Assembly (NCBI RefSeq): GCF_003932755.1
Contig: NZ_CP024202.1
Location: 2,480,001 to 2,544,000 of the forward strand
Direction of reading: 5' to 3'
From: Methylomicrobium sp. wino1
GTDB lineage: Bacteria > Pseudomonadota > Gammaproteobacteria > Methylococcales > Methylomonadaceae
Length of the DNA: 64,000 nt
In this document: positions 1 through 8,494 of the stretch, one piece after another
Layout: each line of letters begins with the position of its first letter
How positions within the stretch are numbered: the first letter of the stretch is position 1
Notes under the pieces: generated by a model
Database searches by the model: none
What the model saw: only the letters and a program-made list of their open reading frames with translations
Told to the model about the DNA's origin: nothing
Translations under genes and position numbers: made by a program

Positions 1-150
1 ATACCGGACCATGTCTTTGGCGCCGGGCGGAGTCATTTCGATTTTCAACGTCTTCAGGGCCTCGCCGATCACGTCGGCATAGCCGGTTGAAACCGTTTTT
101 GCTTCTCTCGATTTGAAATGGCCATGTTCGGTATTTAGGGTTATCGGTAG
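1..150 (-). other. Open minus-strand frame running off the left edge
   Basis: Reading leftwards, the frame stays open from 150 to the edge and ends ...KTLKIEMTPPGAKDMVRY with coding-like composition. There is no convincing start with a ribosome site inside the window. An ATG at 125 opens a neighbouring frame that stops near 70, which would fit a frameshifted gene start. The family is not recognised. Confidence 0.25.
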
Positions 151-481
151 CTAAGGAAGGGTTAGCACTAACTTGCTGTGCGTATAAATTCGAATGTTAG
201 CCGACCCAATCAGTTTTGCCAATTTTGGGTGGGAATAGGGGAAACTGAGGGTAAAATTCCTAAAACAAAAATTTTAGTAATTTTTTATTCCCAGGCACTC
301 CCGAAATTTTGTTTTCGTGTTCCCTAATAGGCTTTTTTGCATGAAACCTGGAATTTTACGTTTTGGTATTTTAAGTCTAATGCTACAAAATAGTAATTTT
401 AGTAAATTCTGTTTCCGGCCGAAATAACCGCAAAGCCGCCGAAAACAGCCAACAGGTTTCGAACGAGCGGATGGAGGAGAG
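151..481. other. AT-rich non-coding stretch
   Basis: No supportable gene. The DNA is AT-rich with several A/T runs. The only clear signal is the GGAGGAGAG-type ribosome site at its right end, which serves the recombinase remnant starting at 482. Confidence 0.5.
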
Positions 482-1290
482 ATGGCAAATTCGATTGAAA
501 TGAAGTTCAAGAAAATCCAAAAAGAGTTTTTTTGAGTTATTAAAGTTTACCAAGGACCATTCGGATACGACCTGCTACAACTACAGCTCCGATTTGAATA
601 TCTGGATCGCCTGGCTGACCGAAGAGGGTAAGGACTGGCGAAAATGCCAGCCGATCGACACAGAGCATTTCGTTTCGTACCTGGCGAAAAAGAACGTCGG
701 CCCCCACGCGATCGCGCGAAAGGTTTCCTGCCTGGCCACCTTTTATAAATGGGCGAAACGGAACAATCACGCCGAAGAAGACCCGATCTACCAGATTGAA
801 AAGCCGAAGCTTCCAAGAAGGATGCCGGTTTGGTTGGAAACCGAAGAACAAGATGCGTTCACGAAAGCCGTCCTCAATTACGACGATATTCCGGACAACA
901 TTTACGGCCGCAGTAAGCCATCGGCGATCAAGATCCGCCAACGCTATGAAACGCTGTTCGAATTGATACAGAAATCCGGCCTACGCATCAGCGAAGCGTT
1001 GAGCCTGAAAGTCTCCGATATCCGAGTGGTCGATGGCGTGGCTAAATCGGTGCGGGTGATCGGGAAGGGCGACAAAGAACGGCAAGTGCCGCTTCCGGAA
1101 TCTTTCGGCCGGCATTGAAAAGAAGGTCACGCCGCACAAGCTCCGGCATACTTATGCTACGAGGCTATTGGAAAAGGATGTGCAGCGTGTGGACATTCAG
1201 GCGCTCTTGGGACATGAAAGCATTGCCACTACGCAAATCTATACCCATGCGGGGCAGGAGCGGTTATCTAAGTTGGTGGCGGATATTTGA
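482..1290 (+). pseudogene. Tyrosine recombinase (XerC/D-like), twice disrupted
   Basis: Remnant of a site-specific recombinase/integrase. A strong GGAGG-like site precedes ATG 482 (MANSIEMKFKKIQKEFF), but the frame meets TGA directly after a run of seven T (528-534). With one T fewer it continues as ELLKFTKDHSDTTCYNY into the core-binding domain. The catalytic part keeps the first Arg (SGLRISEALSL) and the beta-hairpin Lys (GKGDKERQVPL). Near 1105 an out-of-frame deletion removes perhaps 60 residues. The C-terminus resumes in another frame with HKLRHTYATRLLE, LLGHESIATTQIYTH and the nucleophile Tyr, ending at 1290. All catalytic residues are present but not in one frame, so it is dead. It may be the former integrase of this island. 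Confidence 0.85.
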
Positions 1291-1302
1291 TTAGGAAATA
1301 AC

Positions 1303-1759
1303 TATGGGTAAAGCGAGCCGTAAAAAACAATTATAAAGACAACAAGCAGCCACGCTTCAAAAATACAGTGGGGTTAAATTGTCCGAAGCGTTGATCGATC
1401 TATGCGAGCCTTACGATCACGATTTGCCTTTGCATGCATACAAAAACCTGATGGCAGCGATGACTTGGAATATCACGCTTCAACCGAAGGAAAAACGCCA
1501 TGAGATGTTATTGGACGCACTGAATAACTTGCCTTCAACTCAAAAAAATTTTGAAGATGAGCTTGATGAGTATATGAGCAATCCAAACCCCGAGAATCCT
1601 CCGGATTCTATTGTGTTTTTTCAAGTGTTGAGTGGGTTAATTCAACGCAAAGATGAGTTATACCCCAACGATAATCGGGTAGTCGCCGATTATGCGATAA
1701 CCGAGACAGGCTCAGAGCGCCATGTAACGGTGTCATCAGCGCTACCGGCAAATGGGTAG
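1303..1759 (+). pseudogene. Unrecognised small protein, early ochre codon
   Basis: I do not recognise this family. From ATG 1303 the frame reads MGKASRKKQL, then TAA (1333-1335), then in the same frame RQQAATLQKYSGVKLSEALIDLCEPYDHDLPLHAYKNLM. The true gene therefore probably began at 1303 and carries a nonsense mutation. Translation could reinitiate at TTG 1379, giving 126 residues. The product is acidic and soluble with no membrane segment, and the C-terminus looks eroded (ALPANG). It lies directly downstream of the broken recombinase in a stretch of decayed genes. Confidence 0.5.
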
Positions 1760-1782
1760 GATGAGCTAATTCAATACAAGTC

Positions 1783-2035
1783 ATGAACCGCATCTACCTG
1801 GACGCCACGATCCCGGCCAAAACATGCACCGATCCTATCAGATGTTTGTTTCATCCGGTTTAGAGGGCGATTGGCCGTTGGTCCGGGAATGGGCAGAGCG
1901 GGATCGCCCGGAACCGTGCGGAAGGATTGGTTCGATACCGAACCGGAAGCGTTGGAAGCCGCTGGGAAAGTTTTCGATGCCAAGAAGAAAAAGGGTTACA
2001 GGACTATCATCGAGAATCTGATGGTACATATATAA
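1783..2035 (+). pseudogene. WGR-domain protein remnant
   Basis: Three overlapping frames together give a small WGR-domain protein. Frame 1 gives MNRIYLDATIPAK, frame 2 gives MHRSYQMFVSSGLEGDWPLVREW, and frame 3 gives GRAGSPGTVRKDWFDTEPEA followed by a KKKKGY tail. Two single-base deletions explain it, one near 1800 (AAAAC) and one in the G run near 1890, which splits the W-G-R signature itself. WGR domains bind nucleic acid in PARPs and in many small bacterial proteins. The gene is inactive; family assignment rests on the spliced reading. Confidence 0.7.
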
Positions 2036-2083
2036 GGTGTGGGCTAAGATTACAACCGAATCGAACTGAACCGAATCACTATT

Positions 2084-2344
2084 ATGGCCTCCACAGAAGC
2101 ATTCACCGTCCGAACCGAACCCGATATTGTCCACCAACTCGACCACATGGCCGAATCGCTGGACCGGTCACGCAATTACATCGTTAATCAGGCGTTGAAA
2201 GAATATCTCCAGCATCACGCTTGGCAGATCGAGAAGATCAACCAAGGCATTGCGGCCGCCGATCGAGGCAAAGTCGTCGAACACGATGATGTCATGCGCG
2301 AAATGGAAGAGCTGATCGAACGGAAAGCCCAAGGCAAAGCGTGA
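2084..2344 (+). CDS. Ribbon-helix-helix (CopG/ParD-type) antitoxin
   Basis: An 86-residue antitoxin that would bind DNA as a dimer and neutralise a ParE/RelE toxin. The N-terminus FTVRTEPDIVHQLDHMAESLDRS is the RHH strand-helix-helix and RNYIVNQALKEYL the second helix. The C-terminal acidic and basic segment (DDVMREMEELIERK) is the toxin-binding tail. The toxin gene follows with a 4-bp overlap (GTGA) but is broken, so an orphan antitoxin remains. Two copies of ACCGAATC lie just upstream and may form the autoregulatory operator. Confidence 0.8.
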   Translation: MASTEAFTVRTEPDIVHQLDHMAESLDRSRNYIVNQALKEYLQHHAWQIEKINQGIAAADRGKVVEHDDVMREMEELIERKAQGKA

Positions 2345-2636
2345 GGATCGTCTGGACCGAACCCGCCCGGCAGGATTTACGGGATATCTTCGAATACATC
2401 GCCACCGGAAACCCTAAAGTTGCCCGTACTCTTTTGGCTGAGATCAAAGCGCGTGTCGGCGTGTTAAACGATTAACCGCAGTTAGGCCGCGAAGGTAGAG
2501 TGGAAGGAACACGCGAGTTAGTTTTGACCGGGACCCAATACATTTTGCCGTATCGCAAGGGCAGCAGATTCAGGTTTTGGCGGTGTTACATGGCCGAAGA
2601 GAATGGCCGGATCAATTTCAATTATGGAAAGAATGA
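2341..2636 (+). pseudogene. ParE/RelE-family toxin, inactivated
   Basis: Partner of the upstream antitoxin, starting GTG 2341 inside the antitoxin stop. It reads MRIVWTEPARQDLRDIFEYI, then ARTLLAEIKARVGVLND, then an in-frame TAA at 2473, then [19 protein letters not shown] and TQYILPYR, which is the typical ParE core sheet. A frameshift near 2562 moves the C-terminal [17 protein letters not shown] into another frame, ending at 2636. With one nonsense and one frameshift lesion the gyrase-poisoning toxin cannot be made. Such a toxin would normally inhibit growth unless held by the RHH protein. Confidence 0.85.
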
Positions 2637-2637
2637 C

Positions 2638-4174
2638 ATGGCGAAAGTCAAAAAAGAAGAAAAACAAGAGCCTTTAGAAAAACAACTCTGGAAAGCGGCC
2701 GATAAACTCCGCAAGAACATCGATGCCGCCGAATATAAGCACGTCGTATTGGGCTTGATCTTCCTTAAATACATTTCCGATTCATTTGAAGAACTGTTTG
2801 CCAAACTCCAAGCGGGCGAAGGCGAATATGCCGGTGCGGACCCTGAAGACAAGGACGAATACAAAGCCGAAAATGTCTTTTTCGTGCCACCGGAAGCACG
2901 TTGGTCATTCTTGCTGGCCAAGGCCAAGCAGCCTGAAATTGGCAAATTCATCGACGCCGCGATGGATGCCATTGAAAAGGAAAACCCCTCATTGAAAGGC
3001 GTTTTGCCGAAAGTCTATGCCCGGCAAAACCTCGATCCGACCAATCTGGGCGGCCTGATCGATCTGGTTGGCACTACGCACTGGGCGATGCCAAGGCCCG
3101 TAGCGCCGATGTTTTGGGCCATGTGTTCGAGTATTTTCTCGGTGAGTTCGCTTTGGCTGAAGGCAAACAAGGCGGACAGTTTTACACGCCGCGCAGCATC
3201 GTGGAATTGCTGGTGAAGATGCTTGAACCCTACAAAGGCCGCGTGTTCGATCCGTGTTGAGGCTCCGGCGGCATGTTCGTGCAATCGGAAAAGTTTGTCG
3301 AAGAACACCAAGGCAAGATCAACGATATTTCAATCTATGGACAGGAAAGCAATCAAACCACATGGCGGCTGGCAAAAATGAACTTGGCCATTCGCGGCAT
3401 CGATAGTTCGCAAGTCAAATGGAACAACGAAGGCTCATTCCTAAACGATGCTCATAAAGACCTAAAAGCCGATTATGTGATTGCCAATCCGCCGTTCAAC
3501 GATAGTGACTGGAGTGGGGATTTATTGCGTAATGATGGCCGTTGGCAATACGGTACGCCACCTTCCGGCAGTGCCAATTTTGCATGGCTCCAGCACTTCA
3601 TCTATCACCTTTCGCCAACCGGCAAGGCGGGGATTGTACTGGCAAAAGGCGCTCTTACCAGCAAATCCAGCGGAGAAGGCGGTATCCGCAAGGCTTTGGT
3701 CGCCGATGGCAATCTGATTGATTGCATCGTCAACCTACCCGCCAAACTGTTTTTGAACACCCAGATTCCGGCAGCGCTGTGGTTTATGAACCAGGCAAGG
3801 AACAACGGTCACCACGCAAAAACGAAATCCTGTTCATTGATGCCCGCAACATGGGGCATTTGATTAACCGCCGTACCCGCGAACTCTCGCACGAGGACAT
3901 TCAAAAAATCGCCGATACCTACCATGCTTGGCGTATCGGTGAAGGCGAATATGAGGACATCAAGGGGTTTTGTGCATCCACGCCAATCGAGCGTGTCAAA
4001 GAACTGGATTATGTGCTGACGCCGGGGCGTTATGTCGGCCTGCCGGATGAAGAAGATGATTTCGATTTCAATGAACGCTTCACCCAGCTCAAGGCGGAGT
4101 TTGAAGCACAGTTGCTGGAAGAAGCGGCGCTGAATAAAGCCATTGCTGAAAATCTGGATAAGGTGAAGCTATGA
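2638..4174 (+). pseudogene. hsdM: Type I restriction-modification methyltransferase subunit HsdM, three lesions
   Basis: Adenine methyltransferase subunit of a type I RM system. The N-terminal HsdM helical domain ([27 protein letters not shown], in part) is intact from ATG 2638. A -1 frameshift near 3076 separates [10 protein letters not shown] from [20 protein letters not shown]. The SAM-binding motif I reads FDPC-TGA-GSGGMF, so the second Cys codon of DPCCGSGG has become a stop (3258-3260). The catalytic NPPF motif is present ([15 protein letters not shown]). A second frameshift near 3815 moves the tail ([15 protein letters not shown] to KAIAENLDKVKL) to the frame that ends at 4174. hsdS overlaps by 4 bp. 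Without HsdM neither modification nor restriction is possible. Confidence 0.92.
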
Positions 4175-5319
4175 GCGAGTGGGCAACCAAAGAATTAGGA
4201 AAATTGATAAAAACAAATCTTTCTTCAATAGGGAAGGACTATCCATTCCGAGAAATTGCGTACCTAGACACAGGTTCAATCACTAGAGGGAAAATTGGTG
4301 GATACCAATTCTTTAACTTAAAAGATGCTCCAAGTCGAGCAAAAAGGCTAGTTCAAGAAAAAGACATAATATATTCGTCGGTCCGTCCAATTCAGAGACA
4401 TTTTGGATTTATCAGTTCACCGGAAGAAAATTTGGTCGTATCAACTGGCTTTGTAGTTATCACATGTAATCAAAGCGAACTGAACCCAAAATACCTTTAT
4501 TACTATTTAACGTCTGACCAAATTGTTGAAGAGTTGGATATTATTGCTGAAGCGTCCACTTCTGCATATCCATCATTAAAGCCTTCAGACATAGAAAGAT
4601 TAGAACTCAATTTACCATCAGATATTAATGAACAAAAATCCATTGCCGCCGTCCTGTCCAGCCTCGACGATAAAATCGACCTGCTGCACCGTCAGAACAA
4701 GACACTCGAAGCGATGGCCGAAACGCTGTTCCGGCAGTGGTTTATTGAGGAAGCGCAGGAGGATTGGGAAGATGGAGTATTAGGTGATGTAATAGAAATC
4801 TTTGATGGGCAGAGAATACCTCTGTCAAAAATGGAAAGAGACAAAAAAAAGGAAGGTGTATTGTACCCATACTATGGTGCTGCTCAAATAATGGATTACA
4901 TAAACGATTACATTTTTGATGGTGAGTATATTTTGCTTGGGGAGGATAGAACAGTTAGAACGGATGATGGCTACCCTGTATTGCAATATGTAACGGGGAA
5001 ATTTTGGGTTAATAACCACACCCATGTCCTAAAAGCCAAACCACCATATAATAACTTTTTCCTATGGAACTATTTGTCCAAGAAAAATATTGATGAAATC
5101 GTTACTGGTGCGGTTCAACCAAAGATAAATCAAGGAAATCTGAAGTCCTTAGATTTTCCAAAATATCCAGAAGAATTGGTTATTGAATTCAATAACACTA
5201 CCGAGCAATTATTTGAAAAAATAAATTTCAATAAAGCTCAAATCCGCACCCTCGAAAAACTCCGCGACACCCTGCTCCCAAAGCTAATGAGCGGCGAAAT
5301 ACGGGTGAAAATTGCCTAA
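4171..5319 (+). CDS. hsdS: Type I restriction-modification specificity subunit HsdS
   Basis: The 382-residue DNA-recognition subunit, complete. Two target-recognition domains (about residues 1-155 and 198-345) are separated by a central conserved coiled-coil region (EQKSIAAVLSSLDDKIDLLHRQNKTLEAMAETLF, in part) and followed by a C-terminal one (RTLEKLRDTLLPKLMSGEIRV). The conserved repeats are richer in G and C than the target-recognition domains, as expected when these are exchanged by recombination. The start overlaps the hsdM stop (ATGA). It is the only intact core gene of this RM locus, so it is either a very recent survivor or a specificity donor. Confidence 0.92.
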   Translation: MSEWATKELGKLIKTNLSSIGKDYPFREIAYLDTGSITRGKIGGYQFFNLKDAPSRAKRLVQEKDIIYSSVRPIQRHFGFISSPEENLVVSTGFVVITCNQSELNPKYLYYYLTSDQIVEELDIIAEASTSAYPSLKPSDIERLELNLPSDINEQKSIAAVLSSLDDKIDLLHRQNKTLEAMAETLFRQWFIEEAQEDWEDGVLGDVIEIFDGQRIPLSKMERDKKKEGVLYPYYGAAQIMDYINDYIFDGEYILLGEDRTVRTDDGYPVLQYVTGKFWVNNHTHVLKAKPPYNNFFLWNYLSKKNIDEIVTGAVQPKINQGNLKSLDFPKYPEELVIEFNNTTEQLFEKINFNKAQIRTLEKLRDTLLPKLMSGEIRVKIA

Positions 5320-5365
5320 TTGCACAAAAAAGCGCATCATTCGATGACATTTTATGGAGGCCATT

Positions 5366-5560
5366 ATGCGCACGACGGTTGTTTTAGATGATGAATTACT
5401 CGAAAAAGCTCAAGCCTTAACCAACTTAAAAGAAAAATCCAGCCTTATCAAAGAAGCCTTGAAGGCTCTGATTGAACGCGAGAGCGCCAAGCGCCTGGCC
5501 AGCCTGGGCGGTATTGCCCCCGATTTGCAGCCCATTCCGCGCCGGCAAACCGAGTTGTAA
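5366..5560 (+). CDS. vapB: VapB-type antitoxin
   Basis: Small antitoxin (64 residues from ATG 5366, chosen because GGAGG lies 7 bases upstream; an in-frame ATG at 5354 contains that site). MRTTVVLDDELLEKAQAL is a ribbon-helix-helix DNA-binding half and KSSLIKEALKALIERES the second helix. The tail (LGGIAPDLQPIPRR) would wrap the PIN toxin. vapC follows after 2 bases. The pair sits between hsdS and the RhuM/Fic gene, the cargo position often used by addiction modules in type I RM loci. Confidence 0.85.
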   Translation: MRTTVVLDDELLEKAQALTNLKEKSSLIKEALKALIERESAKRLASLGGIAPDLQPIPRRQTEL

Positions 5561-5562
5561 CA

Positions 5563-5931
5563 ATGCCGGTATTAGTGGATACCTCGGTATGGATCGACCA
5601 CTTTAGGAAAAAAGAACCGGCGTTAGTCGGTTTATTGGAAAACGGTCACGTTTTAGGCCATCCGTTTGTCCGGGGTGAACTCGCGTTAGGTCATTTACCG
5701 CAACGGCATACCCTTTTGGGGCTATTGGATAACTTGCCGCAAGCGCCGGTTGCGTTCGGTGAGGAAATCAACCGTTTTATCGAAGCGAATGCCTTGTTTG
5801 GTTTAGGCATCGGTTTTGTCGATGTGCATCTGTTAGCCTCTGTAAAATTGGCGCTTAACGCCATCTTATGGACACGCGATAAACGCCTATTGGCCGTTGC
5901 TACGCAGCTCACTATGAGCTATCAACCCTAA
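5563..5931 (+). CDS. vapC: VapC-type PIN-domain ribonuclease toxin
   Basis: A 122-residue PIN-domain toxin expected to cleave RNA with a metal-dependent acidic cluster. Visible residues are Asp6 in VLVDTSVWIDHF, Glu in RGELALG, Asp in GFVDVHLLAS and Asp in WTRDKRLLAVA. Length and motif spacing are normal, and no lesion is visible. It is encoded 2 bases after vapB and would be co-translated with it. This is one of the few intact toxins in a region where others are broken. Confidence 0.88.
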   Translation: MPVLVDTSVWIDHFRKKEPALVGLLENGHVLGHPFVRGELALGHLPQRHTLLGLLDNLPQAPVAFGEEINRFIEANALFGLGIGFVDVHLLASVKLALNAILWTRDKRLLAVATQLTMSYQP

Positions 5932-5941
5932 GCATCAGCGC

Positions 5942-6942
5942 ATGACTTTAACAAACCAACCCCAACAAATCGCCATCTACCAAAATGAAGACGGCAGCAT
6001 TCATATTGATGTTCACTTGGAACAAGATACCGTTTGGCTTAGCCAAGCGCAAATGTGCGAATTATTCGATAAAAACAAGCGCACAATTTCCGAGCATATC
6101 CGTAATATTTTCAAGGAAGGCGAGTTGCAAGAAATTGCAGTTGTCCGGAAATTCCGGACAACTGCATCCGATGGCAAAACCTATGAAGTCAATCGATATA
6201 ACCTCGACGTGATCATCTCCGTAGGTTATCGGGTTAAATCACGACGTGGCACTCAATTCCGCATCTGGGCCAACACTATCCTCAAGCAATACCTACTGCA
6301 AGGCTACGCGCTCAACGAACAAAAACTGCGAGCCAGCCAGGAAAAGCTGGCCGATCTGCAACAGGCCATCGCCTTATCGTCGCGCCTGGTGCATAACAAA
6401 GCCTTGTCAGCCAGCGAGTCGCAAGGCATTTTGGCGATTCTGGAACAATACAGCCACGCCTTGACGGTGCTGGATGATTACGACCATCAACGCTTGGTCA
6501 TCGCGGGCACGCAAAAAGCCACGCAAACGCCGATTGGCTATGAAGAAGCCATCGCTCAAACCCGGCTATGGCGTGAACAGGAACAATTAAGCGGCTTGTT
6601 CGGCAACGAGAAAGACGACTCGTTCAAAAGTTCGCTGGCCACGATTTATCAAACCTTCGGCGGCGAAGAGCTGTATCCGAGCATCGAGGAAAAAGCGGCG
6701 AATCTGTTGTATTTTATCGTCAAAAACCATTCTTTCAGCGATGGCAACACAAACGCATCGCGGCGGCGATTTTTGCCTGGTTTTTACAGCGCCATGATTA
6801 TCTGTATAACGCAAACGGAGAAAAACGCATTGCCGATAACGCCTTGGTGGCCTTTACGTTACTGATCGCCGAAAGCAAACCGGAAGAAAAAGATACCATC
6901 GTCAAGGTCATTATCAATTTAATCAACGGTAACAACGGATGA
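5942..6942 (+). pseudogene. RhuM/Fic-domain protein, frameshifted in the Fic motif
   Basis: The N-terminal half (about residues 1-110, WLSQAQMCELFDKNKRTISEHI and VNRYNLDVIISVGYRVKS) is the RhuM virulence-protein domain, a DNA-binding-like module. The C-terminal half is a Fic/Doc fold that would transfer a nucleotide or phosphate to a target. The Fic signature starts as HSFSDGN and should continue KRIAAAIFAWFLQ. Two extra bases (AC at about 6750) shift the frame exactly there. The correct tail (NGEKRIADNALVAFTLLIAE) runs on to the TGA at 6940-6942 in the shifted frame. The hsdR stub starts at 6939 (ATGA overlap). Activity is presumably lost. Confidence 0.85.
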
Positions 6943-7514
6943 CCAAACTCACCGAATCCGCCATCGAAGATTTCGCGATCAAGCTGTTTGAGGGGCTTGG
7001 CTACCGTTACGTTTACGCCCCCGACATTGCGCCGGACGGCGACAATCCGGAACGCAGCCGTTATGACGAGGTGATCCTGAAGGATCGCTTGACCGCTGCG
7101 GTTCAGCGCATCAATCCGCATCTTCCGGCTGCCGTTTTGCAGGATGCGATTAAGGAAGTCGAACGCATCCATTCGCCGGATCTGTTGGCCGATAACGAAA
7201 GCTTTCATCGCATGCTGACCGAAGGCGTCAAAGTCAGTTACAACCAAGACGGGTAGGATCGCGACGATTTGGTCTGGTTAATCGATTTTGCCGATCCGAA
7301 AAACAACGAGTTCGTCGTTGCCAAGGCAAAAGCCGCAGGCAAGTATAAAGGCCGAAAGCCCTTGGCCACTGAATTGCGCCAGGAAGTCGTTGAACTCGCG
7401 TCCAATGGCGTAACAAAAACGCAGATTGCCCGGCAGCTTAACATCGGTGAAGCCAGTGTTTATCGAATTTTAGCGGGTAATAAAAAACACCTAAATATAC
7501 CGGTTCCTTCCTGA
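6939..7514 (+). pseudogene. hsdR: HsdR N-terminal stub fused to a resolvase C-terminus
   Basis: Begins as the type I restriction endonuclease subunit (MTKLTESAIEDFAIKLFEGL, VYAPDIAPDGDNPERSRYDEV, HRMLTEGVKVSYNQDG). A TAG at 7254 interrupts it, and the same frame resumes with DRDDLVWLIDFADPKNNEFVVA. At about 7323 it switches in frame to KAKAAGKYKGRKPLATELRQ and IARQLNIGEASVYRILAGN, which is the linker and DNA-binding helix-turn-helix of a serine resolvase/invertase. The nuclease core and the whole SF2 motor (roughly 900 residues in a normal HsdR) are missing. A deletion has joined the two partial genes. A resolvase-tail protein from TTG 7269 (81 residues) is conceivable but not supported. Confidence 0.85.
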
Positions 7515-7554
7515 TCTCCCAAAAACGACTGTTTTTAATAGACGAAGAAATACA

Positions 7555-7570
7555 ACAAATGTACATTTGT
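7555..7570. promoter_or_regulatory. Perfect 16-bp palindrome, candidate toxin-antitoxin operator
   Basis: ACAAATGTACATTTGT is its own reverse complement and lies 60 bp before the antitoxin gene at 7630. Type II modules usually repress themselves through such palindromes. The role is inferred from position. Confidence 0.5.
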
Positions 7571-7629
7571 ACCAATGTGGTTTTAGATGCTAGGATGTTT
7601 TTTGAAGTCATAACTTGGAGGATACGGTC

Positions 7630-7869
7630 ATGCGTTTGTCCATTGAAGTTACCCCGGAACAACATCAACGGTTAAAAGCCGTCGCCGCCTTGCATGGGCA
7701 GAGCATCAAGGATTATGTCTTGGAACGCGTATTGCCGGCTGAAGATGACGAAGCGCTACGCCAACTAGAGGCGTTCTTGCAACCCCGCCTCGCGGAAGCA
7801 GAAAACGGGGTATTCTCGAATAAATCGATGGATCAAATTTACGAAGAAGTCTTGCAGGAAACACGGTAA
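7630..7869 (+). CDS. ParD-like antitoxin
   Basis: A 79-residue antitoxin from ATG 7630, chosen because a GGAGG site (7615 onwards) lies just upstream. MRLSIEVTPEQHQRLKAVAALHGQSIKDYVLERVLP looks like an RHH-type fold read in overlapping parts, and the acidic C-terminal tail (SNKSMDQIYEEVLQETR) is the usual toxin-wrapping segment. The toxin starts 4 bases after the stop. The gene is intact and probably autoregulated through the palindrome upstream. Confidence 0.8.
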   Translation: MRLSIEVTPEQHQRLKAVAALHGQSIKDYVLERVLPAEDDEALRQLEAFLQPRLAEAENGVFSNKSMDQIYEEVLQETR

Positions 7870-7873
7870 AGGA

Positions 7874-8182
7874 ATGCCGATTTACGAGCTTACCTTACAG
7901 GCGGAATCCGATATCCGGGACATTATTCGTTATACCGTGGAGCGGCATGGCGAAAAGCAAGCCCTTCGCTATAAAAACGCGTTGCAAAATAAATTCTGCG
8001 CAATCGCTGAAAGAGCCGTCCATTCCCGACCCCTCTCAGAGCGATTTCCACAAATTCAGGTAAGCCGCTGTAAGCATCACTACATTTTTGATGTTCATCC
8101 GGAAAGCAAACCGCCCCGGATTATCGCGGTCTTGCGTGAAAGAATGGATCTGTTAACCCGAATCGCAAATCGGCTTAACTGA
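7874..8182 (+). CDS. ParE/RelE-family toxin
   Basis: A 102-residue toxin with the ParE/RelE plan: LTLQAESDIRDIIRYTVERH helix pair, central LSERFPQIQVSRCKHHYIFD strands, and a C-terminal IIAVLRERMDLLTRI strand and helix. Family members poison gyrase or cleave ribosome-bound mRNA; the sequence does not say which. Intact and co-transcribed with the antitoxin. Confidence 0.85.
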   Translation: MPIYELTLQAESDIRDIIRYTVERHGEKQALRYKNALQNKFCAIAERAVHSRPLSERFPQIQVSRCKHHYIFDVHPESKPPRIIAVLRERMDLLTRIANRLN

Positions 8183-8232
8183 GCGTCTTTCTGAAGAGGC
8201 CTGTTTGTGTCCACTCGACTACAGCATAAAAC

Positions 8233-8376
8233 TCACCAAACCACCCCCACCAACAAAAACGCCGAAACCACCAGCACCTTCATGCCCAAAGCGGCCGCAT
8301 AATCACATCGACGATCGCCCATAATCTCGGCAACCCTGTTCCTGACCTGATCCTGCATGTGAATTTTGCATTGCAT
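8233..8376 (-). CDS. Possible 47-residue membrane peptide
   Basis: Minus-strand ATG at 8376 is preceded by a good GAGGAGA site. The product MQCKIHMQDQVRNRVAEIMG is followed by a hydrophobic C-terminal half (GMKVLVVSAFLLVGVV) that could span the membrane. It sits alone between the ParDE pair and umuDC. No homologue is recognised. The ribosome site and hydrophobic segment argue for a real gene, but the length alone is weak support. Confidence 0.4.
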   Translation of the reverse strand: MQCKIHMQDQVRNRVAEIMGDRRCDYAAALGMKVLVVSAFLLVGVVW

Positions 8377-8431
8377 GACGGTTCTCCTCGATGTTTTTTT
8401 GAATTTTTTGACAGCTTAGCAAAAACGAATT

Positions 8432-8453
8432 TAAAAGAGAACTAAAAGAGAAC
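8432..8453. promoter_or_regulatory. Tandem 11-bp repeat with GAAC-N7-GAAC spacing, candidate SOS operator
   Basis: TAAAAGAGAAC occurs twice back to back, which places GAAC at 8439 and 8450 with exactly seven bases between. GTTC-N7-GTTC/GAAC-N7-GAAC is the known LexA box of alphaproteobacteria. It lies about 40 bp before umuD, where an SOS operator belongs. No enterobacterial CTGT-N8-ACAG box is seen here. Confidence 0.55.
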
Positions 8454-8494
8454 ATAATAAATGCCTTTCGGCTTTTCTTCGCTCTCAACCCGCT

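Noticed and set aside
528..534. Programmed frameshift on the T7 run of the recombinase
   Set aside because: The gene also has an out-of-frame deletion near 1105, so slippage would not restore a functional protein.
3258..3260. TGA replacing Cys in HsdM motif I as a selenocysteine codon
   Set aside because: Two frameshifts in the same gene show it is a pseudogene, and no SECIS-like hairpin is evident after the TGA.
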